From: Cumulibacter manganitolerans
GTDB lineage: Bacteria > Actinomycetota > Actinomycetes > Mycobacteriales > Antricoccaceae
Direction: 5' to 3'
NCBI RefSeq assembly: GCF_009602465.1
Contig: NZ_WBKP01000022.1
Span: 1-56,109 of the forward strand
Length of the DNA: 56,109 nt
The notes under the pieces were generated by a model. The model did not search any database. It saw only the letters and a list, made by a program, of their open reading frames with translations, and was not told where the DNA came from. The number at the start of each line of letters is the position of its first letter. Position 1 is the first letter of the stretch. A program made the translations under genes and the position numbers. This document shows, in pieces, positions 9,256 to 18,966 of the stretch.

Positions 9256-12200
9256 TGGTCGCGCTGTTCACGCCCGACGCGGTCGCCGCGCACACCGGCG
9301 CGCACCGGCCGACCGACGAGCAGGGCGCCGTGATCGGCGCGCCGGTCGGCCCCGGCGCGATCGTCGCCGGCGCCGGCTCGGGCAAGACCGAGACGATGGC
9401 CGCCCGGGTGGTCTGGCTGGTGTGCAACGGGCATGTCGACGCCGACCGGGTGCTCGGGCTGACCTTCACCCGCAAGGCGGCCGGCGAGCTCGCCGAACGC
9501 ATCCGGATCCGGCTGCGGCAGGCCGCGCACGCGATCCCGGGCCTCGATCCGCAGCACGCGGAGGCGATGCTGCGGGCCGAGCCGACGGTGCTGACGTACG
9601 ACTCGTACGCGCGGCGGATCGTGCAGGAGCACGGGCTGCGCCTCGGCATCGAGCCGTCGGTGCAGACCGCCGACGCGGCGTCGCTGTGGCAGCTCGCGCA
9701 TCGCGTGGTCACGGCGTACGACGGCCCCCTCGAGGAGCTCGACCGGGTGCCGGCCACGATCGTGCAGGCCGTGGTCTCGCTCAGCGACGAGATGGCGGCG
9801 CACCTGGTCGGCATCGAGCAGCTGCGCGAGCACTCGACCCAGATCCTCGAGCACCTCGCCGCCCTGGAGCGGGAGACCGGCAAGCCGGTCGCCACCAGCG
9901 TCCGCGGCGCGCTGTGCGGGGTGAGCGGCCGGCTGGCGATCGCGCCGCTGCTGGAGGCGTTCGCCGCGGCCAAGGCCGAGCGCGACCTGATGAGCTTCGG
10001 TGACACGCTGCAGGCCGCGTGCCGGCTCGCCGCGCAGTTCCCCGACGTCGGCGAGGGCGAGCGCGCCCGGTACGACGCGGTGCTGCTCGACGAGTACCAG
10101 GACACCTCCAGCGCACAGGCCCGGCTGCTGCTCGACCTGTTCGCGGGCCACCCGATCACCGCGGTGGGCGATCCGTGCCAGGCGATCTACGGCTTCCGCG
10201 GCGCCAGCGCCGACACCCTCCCGGCCTTCCGCACGAGCTTCGGCAGCGGGCAGGCCGTCGCGCTGCAACGCCTGCAGACCAGCTTCCGCAACGACCGGGC
10301 GATCCTGCAGATCGCCAACACCGTGTCGGCGCCGTTGCGCGACGGCGGCGCCGACGTGGCCGTGCTGGCACCGAGCCCGGCGGCGTCCGACGGCGAGCTC
10401 GCGTGCGGGTTCTTCGAGACGGTCGACGACGAGGCCCGCGCGGTGGCGTCCGACATCGCCCGGCGCTGGCAGCCCGACGGCAGCACGAGCATCGCCGTGC
10501 TGACCCGCGCGCGCACCGAGGAGTTCGGCGCGGTGATCGACGCCTTGATCGACGAGGGCCTGCCGGTCGAGGTCGTCGGCCTCAGCGGCCTGCTCGCGCT
10601 GCCGGAGATCCGCGAGGTCGTGCAGATGTTGCGCGTGCTGACCCGTCCGGACTCCGGTGCCGACCTCGTGCAGCTGCTCGCCGGCCGTCGCTGGGCGATC
10701 GGCGCGCGCGACCTGATGGCGTTGCGCGGCCATGCGCGCGCCCTCGCCGGGGCGCGGCGCGGCGACGACGCCGACGCCGACGAGGTCGACGACGCGAGCC
10801 TGGTCGACGCGCTCGACCAGATCGAGTCCGCCGGCCCGGACCGGTTCTCCGCGCGCGGCTGGGCCCGGCTGCGGGCGTTCGCCGCGGAGCTGTCCGACCT
10901 GCGCGAGCTGATGGGCGAGCCGCTCGCCGAGCTGGTCGGCGCGATCGAGCACCAGATCGGGGCCGACGTCGAGTCCACGGTCCGCGACCTCCGGCGCGGC
11001 TCTCCGCCGCGCGCGGCCCTCGACCAGTTCATCGCCGTCGCGCACTCGTTCTCCGGCGGCGCCGGCACCGAGTCCGCGGAGGCGTTCCTGCAGTACCTCG
11101 ACGCCGCCGAGAAGGCCGACCGCGGCATCACCATCGAGGGCACCGTGCCGCGCACCGACGCCGTGCAGGTGCTCACCATGCACGCCTCCAAGGGCCTCGA
11201 GTGGGACGCCGTATACATCGTCGCGGCGACCGACCGGGCGCTGCCGGGCCCCGTCACGCCCGCGACCGGCTGGGTGGGGGACATCGGCACGCTCCCGTAC
11301 GAGCTGCGCGGCGACCGTCGCGTGCTCCCTCAGAACACCGTCTTCGAGGTGGCCAAGCCCTCCAGGATCTCCGCGGAGTTCATCGACGACTTCAAGTCCC
11401 GGGTGCGCGCTCGCCATGACGAGGAGCAGCGGCGTCTGGTGTACGTCGCGGTGACGCGCGCCCGGCACCGGCTCTGGCTCAGCGGCGCGCAGTGGAAGCC
11501 GACGGCCAAGCGGCCGCGGCAGCCCTCGGAGTACCTCGAGCTGATGCGCGCCCACGTCGAGGCGACCGGCGGCGACGTGGTCGCGTGGGCGGCCCCGCCG
11601 GAGGACGACGCGGACAACCCCGCGGCGCAGGACGTCGCGGCGATCCGGTGGCCGGCCAGCGAGCTCACCAAGGAGCAGGTCGCGGCCCGCTGCGCCGCCG
11701 AGTACCTGAGCGCGCAGCCCGCGGTGGCGACCGCCGACGGGCGCGAGGAGGACGGCGGCGAGCATCCGTTCCTGGAGGCGACGAGGCTGCTGCTCGAGGA
11801 GCGCGCGGCCCGGCGCCGCTCGACCGTCGTGGAGGTCGAGGCGCCCGCGCGGCTCTCGGCGTCCCAGCTCGTGGCCATCCGGCGCGACCCGGTGCAGTTC
11901 GCCCTCGACGTCCGCCGGCCGGTGCCGCGTGGCCTGGCGCGCGCGGCCGACCGCGGGACGCTGTTCCACTCCTGGGTCGAGCACCGCTTCGGGTCGGAGT
12001 CGCTGATCGACATCGACGAGCTGCCCGGCGCCGGCGACGAGGGGGTGGAGGCGGACGAGAGCATCGACGACCTGATCGCCGCGTTCGAGGCCAGCGAGTG
12101 GTCCGACCGGCGTCCCCTGGAGACCGAGACCGGCTTCGACCTGGTGGTCGACGGGGTGCCGCTGCGCGGACGTCTCGACGCGGTCTTCGACTGGCCGGGC

Positions 12201-12452
12201 GACGACGCCGACTACGACGTCATCGACTGGAAGACCGGTCGCCGGCCGTCCGGCGAGGCGCTGCTGGCGGCCGAGGTCCAGCTCGCGGTCTACCGGCTGG
12301 CGTGGGCGCGCATCAAGCAGATCGATCCGGGCCGGGTGCGGGCGGCCTTCTTCTACGTCGCCGACGGCATCACGCACCGCCCGCAGCAGGTGCTCGACGA
12401 GTCCGCGCTGATCGACCTGGTCCGCTCGCTCCCGGAGGCGACCCTGCCGTAG
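9255..12452 (+). CDS. adnB: Helicase-nuclease subunit AdnB
   Basis: Lead motor and second nuclease of AdnAB, 1,065 residues. All helicase motifs look intact: Walker A GAGSGKT (39-45), TFTRKAAGEL, Walker B D279-E280 (LLDEYQD), GDPCQAIYGFRGA, MHASKGLEWDAV, and RRLVYVAVTRAR. The C-terminal nuclease shows D975 (GRLDAV) and D991-x-K993 (IDWKTG), then a downstream QLAVYRL motif. The intact motor next to a degenerate AdnA motor agrees with published mycobacterial biochemistry, in which AdnB drives unwinding. Translational coupling with adnA (TGATG) suggests equal stoichiometry. About 120 nt of non-coding sequence separates it from the monooxygenase. Confidence 0.94.
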   Translation: MVALFTPDAVAAHTGAHRPTDEQGAVIGAPVGPGAIVAGAGSGKTETMAARVVWLVCNGHVDADRVLGLTFTRKAAGELAERIRIRLRQAAHAIPGLDPQHAEAMLRAEPTVLTYDSYARRIVQEHGLRLGIEPSVQTADAASLWQLAHRVVTAYDGPLEELDRVPATIVQAVVSLSDEMAAHLVGIEQLREHSTQILEHLAALERETGKPVATSVRGALCGVSGRLAIAPLLEAFAAAKAERDLMSFGDTLQAACRLAAQFPDVGEGERARYDAVLLDEYQDTSSAQARLLLDLFAGHPITAVGDPCQAIYGFRGASADTLPAFRTSFGSGQAVALQRLQTSFRNDRAILQIANTVSAPLRDGGADVAVLAPSPAASDGELACGFFETVDDEARAVASDIARRWQPDGSTSIAVLTRARTEEFGAVIDALIDEGLPVEVVGLSGLLALPEIREVVQMLRVLTRPDSGADLVQLLAGRRWAIGARDLMALRGHARALAGARRGDDADADEVDDASLVDALDQIESAGPDRFSARGWARLRAFAAELSDLRELMGEPLAELVGAIEHQIGADVESTVRDLRRGSPPRAALDQFIAVAHSFSGGAGTESAEAFLQYLDAAEKADRGITIEGTVPRTDAVQVLTMHASKGLEWDAVYIVAATDRALPGPVTPATGWVGDIGTLPYELRGDRRVLPQNTVFEVAKPSRISAEFIDDFKSRVRARHDEEQRRLVYVAVTRARHRLWLSGAQWKPTAKRPRQPSEYLELMRAHVEATGGDVVAWAAPPEDDADNPAAQDVAAIRWPASELTKEQVAARCAAEYLSAQPAVATADGREEDGGEHPFLEATRLLLEERAARRRSTVVEVEAPARLSASQLVAIRRDPVQFALDVRRPVPRGLARAADRGTLFHSWVEHRFGSESLIDIDELPGAGDEGVEADESIDDLIAAFEASEWSDRRPLETETGFDLVVDGVPLRGRLDAVFDWPGDDADYDVIDWKTGRRPSGEALLAAEVQLAVYRLAWARIKQIDPGRVRAAFFYVADGITHRPQQVLDESALIDLVRSLPEATLP

Positions 12453-12571
12453 CCGGCCGGCACGCGGCTCGCCGGGGCGCCCGTCTTGACGCCGCCGCGA
12501 TCGGCGAGACAAGATCGCAGCAACCAGCTTCTAGAGTGGGCGCTCCATTTAATCGAGCGGGGACGGCGAGC

Positions 12572-14368
12572 ATGACTGCGACAAAGCCAGAGATCGAGTT
12601 CGACATCGACGCGCTGCGCGAGAAGTACCGCATCGAGCGCGAGCGGCGGATCCGCGCGGACGGGTCGGACCAGTACCTCGAGGTCAGCGGGACGCTGGCG
12701 CGGTACGACGAGACGGATCCCTACGCCGACCCGGGCTTCACCCGCGCGCCGGTCACCGACCAGGTGGAGGTCGTGCTGATCGGCGGCGGGTTCAGCGGCC
12801 TGCTGGCCAGCGCCCGCCTGATGGAGGCGGGCATCGAGGACTTCCGGATCATCGAGGCGGCCGGCGACTTCGGCGGCACGTGGTACTGGAACCGGTACCC
12901 GGGCGCGCAGTGCGACATCGAGTCCTACTGCTACCTCCCGCTGCTGGAGGAGCTGAACTACATGCCGAAGGAGAAGTACTCCTACGGTGCGGAGATCTTC
13001 GAGCACGCGCAGCGCGTCGGCCGGCACTACGGGCTGTACGAGCGCACCCTCTTCCAGACGCGGGTCCGCGAGATGCGCTGGAGCGAGGCCGACCAGCGCT
13101 GGTCCGTCACCACCGACCGCGGCGACGCGATCGGCGCCCGGTTCGTGGTCAACGCGGTCGGCCCGGCGAGCCGCCCGAAGCTGCCGGGGATCGACGGCAT
13201 CCACGACTTCGCGGGCCACTCGTTCCACACCAGCCGGTGGGACTACGGCTACACCGGCGGCGACGCGAGCGGTGGGATGACCAACCTGCGCGACAAGAAG
13301 GTGGCCATCATCGGCACCGGCGCCACCGCGATCCAGTGCGTGCCGCGCACCGCCGAGTACGCCGAGCACCTGTACGTCTTCCAGCGCACGCCGTCCGCGG
13401 TCGGCCCGCGCGGCAACAAGCCGACCGACCCCGACTGGTGGGCGAGCCTGCAGCCGGGCTGGCAGCAGCAGCGTCGCGACAACTTCGGCGCGATCGTGAT
13501 GGGGGAGCGCCGGGAGATCGACCTCGTGCAGGACGGCTGGACCGACATGGCCGCCAAGCTCCGGCACCTGCCCAAGGTGGAGTCCAAGGAGGAGCTGGCG
13601 CTGCTGCTGGAGATCGCCGACTTCCGCAAGATGAACGAGATCCGCGACCGCGTCGACCAGGTCGTCACCGACCCCGCGGTGGGCGAGCGGCTCAAGCCGT
13701 ACTACAAGTTCCTCTGCAAGCGACCGACGTTCAACGACGAGTTCCTGCCGGCGTTCAACCGCGACAACGTCACCCTCGTCGACGTCAGCGACGCGCAGGG
13801 CGTCGAGCGGATCACGCCCCGCGGGGTGGTGGCCGACGGCCGCGAGTACCCGGTCGACTGCATCATCTACGCCTCGGGCTTCGAGATCACCACGCAGTTC
13901 AAGCGCCGGATCGGGTACGAGGTCCTCGGGCGCGACGGGCAGTCGCTGCTGGAGGAGTGGACCACCGACATGCGGACCCTGCACGGGTTCATGAGCCGCG
14001 GCTACCCGAACTGGTTCTACATCGGCCTGACCCAGAACGCGTTCAGCGTCAACATGACGTTCATGTTCGACGAGCAGGCTCGGCACATCTCCTACATCAT
14101 CGCCGAGACCCGGCGACGCGGCGCCGCCTCCGTCGAGCCGACGGAGCAGGGGCAGGACGGCTGGGTCCGGGTGATCGAGGACGTCCAGCTCGTCGACGAC
14201 TACTTCGACACCTGCACGCCGGGCTACTACAACGACGAGGGCAAGGGCCCCGGCCGCGGCACCGGCCGGTTCGGCCCCGGCATCGTCAAGTTCAACGCGC
14301 TGCTGGCGGCGTGGCGCGAGGAGGGCTCGCTCGACGACCTCGAGCTGCGCGGCACCGGTCGTGCCTGA
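12572..14368 (+). CDS. FAD-dependent Baeyer-Villiger monooxygenase
   Basis: Flavoprotein of 598 residues that would insert oxygen next to a ketone carbonyl using NADPH and O2. Seen: FAD-binding GGGFSG (about 71-76), the fingerprint GGTWYWNRYPGAQCDIES, the BVMO-type motif FAGHSFHTSRWD (FxGxxxHTxxWD variant), and the NADPH-binding Rossmann motif IIGTGATAIQ. The closest family is type I cyclohexanone, phenylacetone or cyclododecanone monooxygenase, but the substrate cannot be read from sequence. It has no strong Shine-Dalgarno sequence. It converges on an epoxide-hydrolase-like gene 36 nt downstream. It is absent from the syntenic mycobacterial block as I remember it, so it is probably a lineage-specific insertion. 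Confidence 0.9.
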   Translation: MTATKPEIEFDIDALREKYRIERERRIRADGSDQYLEVSGTLARYDETDPYADPGFTRAPVTDQVEVVLIGGGFSGLLASARLMEAGIEDFRIIEAAGDFGGTWYWNRYPGAQCDIESYCYLPLLEELNYMPKEKYSYGAEIFEHAQRVGRHYGLYERTLFQTRVREMRWSEADQRWSVTTDRGDAIGARFVVNAVGPASRPKLPGIDGIHDFAGHSFHTSRWDYGYTGGDASGGMTNLRDKKVAIIGTGATAIQCVPRTAEYAEHLYVFQRTPSAVGPRGNKPTDPDWWASLQPGWQQQRRDNFGAIVMGERREIDLVQDGWTDMAAKLRHLPKVESKEELALLLEIADFRKMNEIRDRVDQVVTDPAVGERLKPYYKFLCKRPTFNDEFLPAFNRDNVTLVDVSDAQGVERITPRGVVADGREYPVDCIIYASGFEITTQFKRRIGYEVLGRDGQSLLEEWTTDMRTLHGFMSRGYPNWFYIGLTQNAFSVNMTFMFDEQARHISYIIAETRRRGAASVEPTEQGQDGWVRVIEDVQLVDDYFDTCTPGYYNDEGKGPGRGTGRFGPGIVKFNALLAAWREEGSLDDLELRGTGRA

Positions 14369-14404
14369 GGTGCTGCTCGACGCGGTGCGCGCGAGCGCGG
14401 GGGC

Positions 14405-15271
14405 CTAGCCGCGGACCCGCGCGGCGATCGCCTCCGCCAGCGGCTGCGGAGCGCGCTCGGGGATCCAGTGCGAGACCCCGTGCAGCTCGACCAGCCGGTA
14501 GTCGGCATCGACGTACTCCCGGCACAGCTCGGCGCCCGCGCGCCCCAGGGCGCGGTCGCCGTCGCTCCAGACGAACGTCGTCGGGACGGTGACGGAGGGC
14601 GTCTCGGCCTTGTTCATCCCCATCCCGCGGTACCAGGACAGCGCCGCGGTCAGCGCCCCCGGTTCCTGCAGCCGGCGGACGTAGTGCTCGGCGTCCTCGG
14701 CCTGGACGTCGTCGAGGGCGGCCCGCAGCTGGGCCGCGTCGTCCACCAGGAGCGTCTCCTCGGCCACGCCGGGCTGACGGAACAGCTTCATGTACTGCGA
14801 GCGCTCCGCCTGGTCGGCGTCCCCGCGAATGGCCCGGCCGAACGCCGACGGATGGGGCACCGACACCGCCGTCAGGGTGCGCACGCGGCCGGGATGGTGC
14901 GCCGCGGTCACCCAGGCGACGTGCGATCCCCAGTCGTGCCCGGCCAGGTGGAAGCGCTCCAGGCCGAGCGCGTCCGCCACGGCGAGGACGTCGGCGGACA
15001 GCAGGTTGTCCAGGTAGTGCTCCACGCCCACCGGGCGCGCGCGGGGGCTGTAGCCGCGCTGATCGATCGCGACCACCGCGATGCCGTCGGCCGCCAGCAG
15101 GTCGGCGACCCGGGTCCAGGCGCGGGCGCCCTGCGGGAAGCCGTGCAGCGCGATGACGACGTCGGCCGGGTCCGTCGTCCCGGCGAGATCGGATCGCAGC
15201 AGGTCGAGGGTCAGTGGACCGGCGTCCGCGGTCTGGATGGTCACGGAGTCCGGCTGCAGGGTCGCGGTCAT
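14405..15271 (-). CDS. Alpha/beta hydrolase, epoxide-hydrolase-like
   Basis: Cytoplasmic hydrolase of 288 residues. Seen: oxyanion motif HGFPQG, the DQRGYSPRARP stretch, and a nucleophile elbow GHDWGSH in which aspartate replaces serine, the hallmark of epoxide hydrolases and haloalkane dehalogenases. There is an acid in WSDGDR and a catalytic His in HGVSHWIPE. A tyrosine in the cap (SWYRGMG) could activate the epoxide. The ATG at 15271 is preferred over upstream in-frame starts because those give an Arg/Pro-rich, non-homologous extension across the divergent promoter. Facing a Baeyer-Villiger monooxygenase, it could act on related oxidised substrates, which is an inference. Confidence 0.82.
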   Translation of the reverse strand: MTATLQPDSVTIQTADAGPLTLDLLRSDLAGTTDPADVVIALHGFPQGARAWTRVADLLAADGIAVVAIDQRGYSPRARPVGVEHYLDNLLSADVLAVADALGLERFHLAGHDWGSHVAWVTAAHHPGRVRTLTAVSVPHPSAFGRAIRGDADQAERSQYMKLFRQPGVAEETLLVDDAAQLRAALDDVQAEDAEHYVRRLQEPGALTAALSWYRGMGMNKAETPSVTVPTTFVWSDGDRALGRAGAELCREYVDADYRLVELHGVSHWIPERAPQPLAEAIAARVRG

Positions 15272-15342
15272 GCGCACACCGTAACCCGTGACGTGGCTGC
15301 CAGAATGGGACCAGCCCACCGTCCTCGACCGTCGGAGCACAT

Positions 15343-16278
15343 GTGAGCACCCCAGGCCAGCCGTCCGAGCACGATCCCGCCGACGAGCAGTACGAGGTCG
15401 TCGTGCCGGACCGGCCGATGGCCACGCACTCGGCGCACTGGTCCGGGGCGGCCCCCGGCGGTCCGGGCGGCCGGTGGAGCGACCCGTACGGGCCACCCCC
15501 GGACAGCGGCCACCCGGTCCGGGCCGGCCACCGGACCGAGCCCTCGGCGTACGCGGAGTGGGCCGACGCCCCGACGCGGCCTCCGCGGGCGCGCGGCGGC
15601 CTGCCGACCGGCGCCTGGTGGGGGATCGGCGGCCTGATCGCGGCCGCCCTGGTCGTCGTCCTGCTCGTGGTCACCGGCGTGTTCAGCGCCACGGACGAGG
15701 AGGACCCCGGGGCGAACAACAACGCCACGGGCCAGTACTCGGCGCCGTCCGTGCCCAACAGCAAGCTGCGGATCGTCGACAAGGACTCCGGCGTCAGCTA
15801 CGACTACCTCGGCGAAGGGTGGAAGGACTGGCAGATGGGGGTGATGGCCGAGTACTCGACGACGGTGGGCGAGTTCATCGTCACCCAGCCGACCATCCCA
15901 GGCGGCGGCGAGTTCATCGCGCAGGTGACCTCCGGGCTGCTCTCGAGCCAGTTCCCGGCGGCCGGCCCCTCGTCGTACCCCTCGGTGCTGGCCGACGTCG
16001 AGCAGTCGGTGCGCGGCAACTACTACCCGCAGCCCAACAAGCCCACCAACGAGGCCGCCAAGGCGCTGACCGTCGACGGGCACGCCGCCTACCAGCGCTC
16101 GATGGATCTGACGTGGGACGTCGAGGGGTACGACTCCACCGGCGAGCGGGTGGTGCTGCTGCTGATCGACACCGGCAAGTCCGCGCCGGTGTTCTTCTAC
16201 TGCTCGTTCCCCAACACGCACGCCGAGCTGTATCCGCTGATCGAGCAGGTGATCGCCTCGATCAAGGTCGATCAGTAG
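15343..16278 (+). CDS. Single-pass membrane protein of unknown function
   Basis: A 311-residue protein not assigned to a family. Residues 1-90 are Pro/Gly/Arg-rich and cytoplasmic. One transmembrane helix lies at about 92-113 (GGLIAAALVVVLLVVTGVF). An Asn/Asp linker follows, then an extracytoplasmic domain of about 190 residues with mixed alpha/beta character, ending IEQVIASIKVDQ. The tail resembles the PsbP-like or lipoprotein-like stress domains common in actinobacterial anchored proteins (WKDWQMG...VIASIKV). The GTG start is taken because no longer in-frame start exists before the divergent gene. It is transcribed toward the M16 peptidase pair. Confidence 0.7.
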   Translation: MSTPGQPSEHDPADEQYEVVVPDRPMATHSAHWSGAAPGGPGGRWSDPYGPPPDSGHPVRAGHRTEPSAYAEWADAPTRPPRARGGLPTGAWWGIGGLIAAALVVVLLVVTGVFSATDEEDPGANNNATGQYSAPSVPNSKLRIVDKDSGVSYDYLGEGWKDWQMGVMAEYSTTVGEFIVTQPTIPGGGEFIAQVTSGLLSSQFPAAGPSSYPSVLADVEQSVRGNYYPQPNKPTNEAAKALTVDGHAAYQRSMDLTWDVEGYDSTGERVVLLLIDTGKSAPVFFYCSFPNTHAELYPLIEQVIASIKVDQ

Positions 16279-16306
16279 CCGGCGGGCCGACGACGAGCGT
16301 CGCCGG

Positions 16307-16312
16307 TAGGGT
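16307..16312 (+). promoter_or_regulatory. -10 element for a leaderless M16 peptidase transcript
   Basis: TAGGGT ends 7 bp before the GTG start at 16320, and no Shine-Dalgarno sequence precedes that codon. This spacing is typical of leaderless actinobacterial mRNAs that begin at the start codon. It is inferred from motif and spacing alone. Confidence 0.5.
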
Positions 16313-16319
16313 CACACAG

Positions 16320-17621
16320 GTGAGATCCCCCAGCTATCCGGTCCACCGCATGCGGCTGCGCAACGGACTGCGCGTCGTGCTGTCACCCGCTCCCGGCACC
16401 GCGGCGGTCGGCATCAGCGTGCACTACGACGTCGGCATGCGATCGGAGCCCGAGGGGCGGACCGGCTTCGCGCACCTCTTCGAGCACCTGATGTTCGAGG
16501 GCTCGGAGAACGTCGCGACCCACGAGCACGCCCGGCTCGTGCAGGGGGTCGGTGGCACGTTCAACGGCTCGACGCACCCCGACTACACCGAGTACCACGA
16601 GGTGGTCCCGCCGCACGCGCTGGGGCGTGCGCTGTTCCTCGAGGCCGACCGGATGCGTGCACCGTCGCTGACCGAGGCGACGATGCGCAACCAGATCGAC
16701 GTGGTGAAGGAGGAGATCCGGGTCAACGTGCTCAACCGCCCCTACGGCGGGTTCCCGTGGCTGGCGCTGCCCCCGGTGCTGTTCGAGACGTTCGCCAACA
16801 CGCACAACGGATACGGCGACTTCGTCGACCTCGAGACCTCGGCGGTCGCCGACGCGCGGGAGTTCTTCGACCGGTACTACGCACCGGGCAACGCGGTGCT
16901 GACCTTGGCCGGCGACTTCGACCTGGATGAGGCGCGCAAGCTCGTCCGCCGGCACTTCGGCGCCGTCCCGGCCCGCGCCGTCCCTGCGCGGCCGGACTTC
17001 TCCGAGCCGCTGCGCACCGAGCCGGCCCACGGAGAGGTGGCCGACGCGCACGCGCCGATGCCGGCCACCGCGCTCGGCTGGCAGACCCCCGACCCGGTGC
17101 GGTCGCTGCGCGAGTACCTCGGCTCGGTGGTCCTGGCCGACGTCCTCTACGACGGCGACGCGTCGCGGCTGCACCAGCAGCTCGTCCTCCGCGGGCTCGC
17201 GATGAGCGCCTACGCCTACTGCGGCACCTTCGGTGACCCCTTCGACCAGCGCGGGGCGAGCACGCTGACCGTGCAGATGCACCACTCGTCCGACGACCAG
17301 CGCGCTGCCGCGATCGACGCGGTGGACGAGATCCTCGGCGACCTCGCCGCCGCCGGGCCGACCGACGACGAGCTGCGGCGGGTCACCACCCGCATGGTGG
17401 CGCAGCTGCTGCGCGAGTACGACTCGACCACCGAGCGGGCGCTGCGCATGGGCACTCTAGAGCTGCTCTACGGCAAGGCCGAGCTCGTCAACGACCTGCC
17501 GGGCATGCTGCTGGCGGTCACGGCGGACGACGTCCGCGCGGCCGCGGCGCGGCTGACACCGCAGTCCCGCGCGGTCGTCGCGCTGAACCCCGCCACGGCC
17601 CGCGCGAAGGAGACCTCATGA
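16320..17621 (+). CDS. M16 family zinc peptidase, catalytic subunit
   Basis: Inverzincin-type metallopeptidase of 433 residues. It carries the inverted zinc motif HLFEHLMFEG (HxxEH) near residue 57 and a downstream glutamate region VVKEEIRVN for the third ligand. The C-terminal half is the second M16 domain. No signal peptide is seen. It pairs with the following M16 gene, which overlaps it by four bases (ATGA), forming a two-chain peptidase like the alpha/beta mitochondrial processing peptidase. The start appears leaderless. The substrate is unknown; bacterial pairs degrade peptides of up to tens of residues. Confidence 0.9.
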   Translation: MRSPSYPVHRMRLRNGLRVVLSPAPGTAAVGISVHYDVGMRSEPEGRTGFAHLFEHLMFEGSENVATHEHARLVQGVGGTFNGSTHPDYTEYHEVVPPHALGRALFLEADRMRAPSLTEATMRNQIDVVKEEIRVNVLNRPYGGFPWLALPPVLFETFANTHNGYGDFVDLETSAVADAREFFDRYYAPGNAVLTLAGDFDLDEARKLVRRHFGAVPARAVPARPDFSEPLRTEPAHGEVADAHAPMPATALGWQTPDPVRSLREYLGSVVLADVLYDGDASRLHQQLVLRGLAMSAYAYCGTFGDPFDQRGASTLTVQMHHSSDDQRAAAIDAVDEILGDLAAAGPTDDELRRVTTRMVAQLLREYDSTTERALRMGTLELLYGKAELVNDLPGMLLAVTADDVRAAAARLTPQSRAVVALNPATARAKETS

Positions 17622-18949
17622 CGGCCGCCGCCTCGACCATCCCCGACCTCGCGCCGGCGCGCACCGCCGCGACCCCGCGCAGCCACCGGCGGACGCTCGC
17701 CAACGGGCTGACGGTCATCGCGATCCGCCGGCCGTCCGTGCCGATGGTCGAGGTGCGGCTGCGGATCCCGGCGCCGATGACCGGTGCGCAGTCCCTCGCG
17801 CGCACCACCCTGCTGAGCGAGACGATGCTCAAGGGCACGGCGCAGCACGACGGGATCGCCCTGGAGCAGGCGATCGGGCTGCTCGGCGGCCAGTTGAACG
17901 TGGGCGCCGACCGCGACAAGCTGCTGGTCGGCGGCAGCACCCTCTCGACGCACCTTCGCGACTACCTCGCGCTGCTGAACGAGGTGCTCACCAGCGCCGG
18001 CTACCCCAAGCGCGACGTCGAGGACGAGCGCGGCCGGGTCGCCGAGCATCTGGTGATCGCCGCGTCGAGCGCCGGCACCGCGGCGGCGCGGGCGATCGCG
18101 GCCAAGCTGTACGGAGACCATCCCTACGCGCACGTGCTGCCCACCCCCGAGCAGATCGAGTCGGTGACACCGGCGCAGGTACGTGCGCTGCACCGTGCGC
18201 GGGTGCTGCCCGACGGTGCCGTGCTGGTCCTCGTCGGCGACCTGCAGCCCGGCAAGGCCCTCGACGCGGCCGAGGCCGCGCTGTCCCCCTGGCAGGGGAC
18301 GCCCGCGGCGCCGCGGGTCCCCGCGGTGCGGTTCGACGACTCCCCGGCGATCACCGTCGTCGACCGCCCCGGCTCGGTGCAGTCGGCGATCCGGTTCGCG
18401 ATGCCGGCGGTCGGCCGCGGCGATCCCGGGTACCCGGTGCAGCAGGTGGCCAGCATGCTGTTCGGCGGCTACTTCTCCTCCCGGCTCGTGCGCAACCTGC
18501 GCGAGGACAAGGGCTACACCTACACCCCGCGCTCCGGCATCGACCTCGGGCGCGAGGCGTCGCTGCTCACGGTCAGCGCCGACGTGTCCACCGAGGTGAC
18601 CGCCGCCGCCGTCAACGAGATCCGCTATGAGCTCGGCCGGCTGGCCAGCACCCGGGTGTCGGACGTCGAGCTCGCCGATGCGCGGCAGTTCCTGGTCGGC
18701 TCGTCGTTGATCTCGCTGTCCTCCCAGGCCGGTCTCGCGAGCACCGCGGCGACCCTCGAGGTCGCCGGGTTCGGGCTCGACTGGCTGACGAAGAACCTCA
18801 AGGCCGTCTCGCAGGTCACCGCCGACGCGGTACGCGACCTCGCGGCACGGCTGATCACCCCGGCCGCCGGCCGGATCGTCGTCGTCGGCGACGCCGAACG
18901 CATCGCTTCCGAGCTGAGCACTCTCGGACCCGTCGAACGGGCGCAGTAG
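17618..18949 (+). CDS. M16 family peptidase-like subunit lacking the zinc motif
   Basis: A 443-residue partner of the preceding peptidase. It has the M16 fold pattern (RTLANGLTVIAIRR at the start, MLFGGYFSSRL, and LREDKGYTYTPRSG with the Arg/Tyr pair that binds substrate in heterodimers). The HxxEH site is replaced by LLSETMLKGT, so it should be catalytically inactive. Family knowledge: such non-catalytic chains contribute the R-Y pair to the active site of the partner. Start and overlap indicate translational coupling. An interval of 17 nt separates it from nudC. Confidence 0.88.
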   Translation: MTAAASTIPDLAPARTAATPRSHRRTLANGLTVIAIRRPSVPMVEVRLRIPAPMTGAQSLARTTLLSETMLKGTAQHDGIALEQAIGLLGGQLNVGADRDKLLVGGSTLSTHLRDYLALLNEVLTSAGYPKRDVEDERGRVAEHLVIAASSAGTAAARAIAAKLYGDHPYAHVLPTPEQIESVTPAQVRALHRARVLPDGAVLVLVGDLQPGKALDAAEAALSPWQGTPAAPRVPAVRFDDSPAITVVDRPGSVQSAIRFAMPAVGRGDPGYPVQQVASMLFGGYFSSRLVRNLREDKGYTYTPRSGIDLGREASLLTVSADVSTEVTAAAVNEIRYELGRLASTRVSDVELADARQFLVGSSLISLSSQAGLASTAATLEVAGFGLDWLTKNLKAVSQVTADAVRDLAARLITPAAGRIVVVGDAERIASELSTLGPVERAQ

Positions 18950-18966
18950 CGCCGGGAGGAGCTGGA

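Noticed and set aside
5752-12512. Very long open frames on the minus strand opposite adnA and adnB (about 970 and 1,176 codons)
   Set aside because: They are Arg/Gly/Val/Leu/Asp-rich mirror frames of high-GC genes with no recognisable motifs, while the plus-strand genes carry complete helicase and nuclease motifs.
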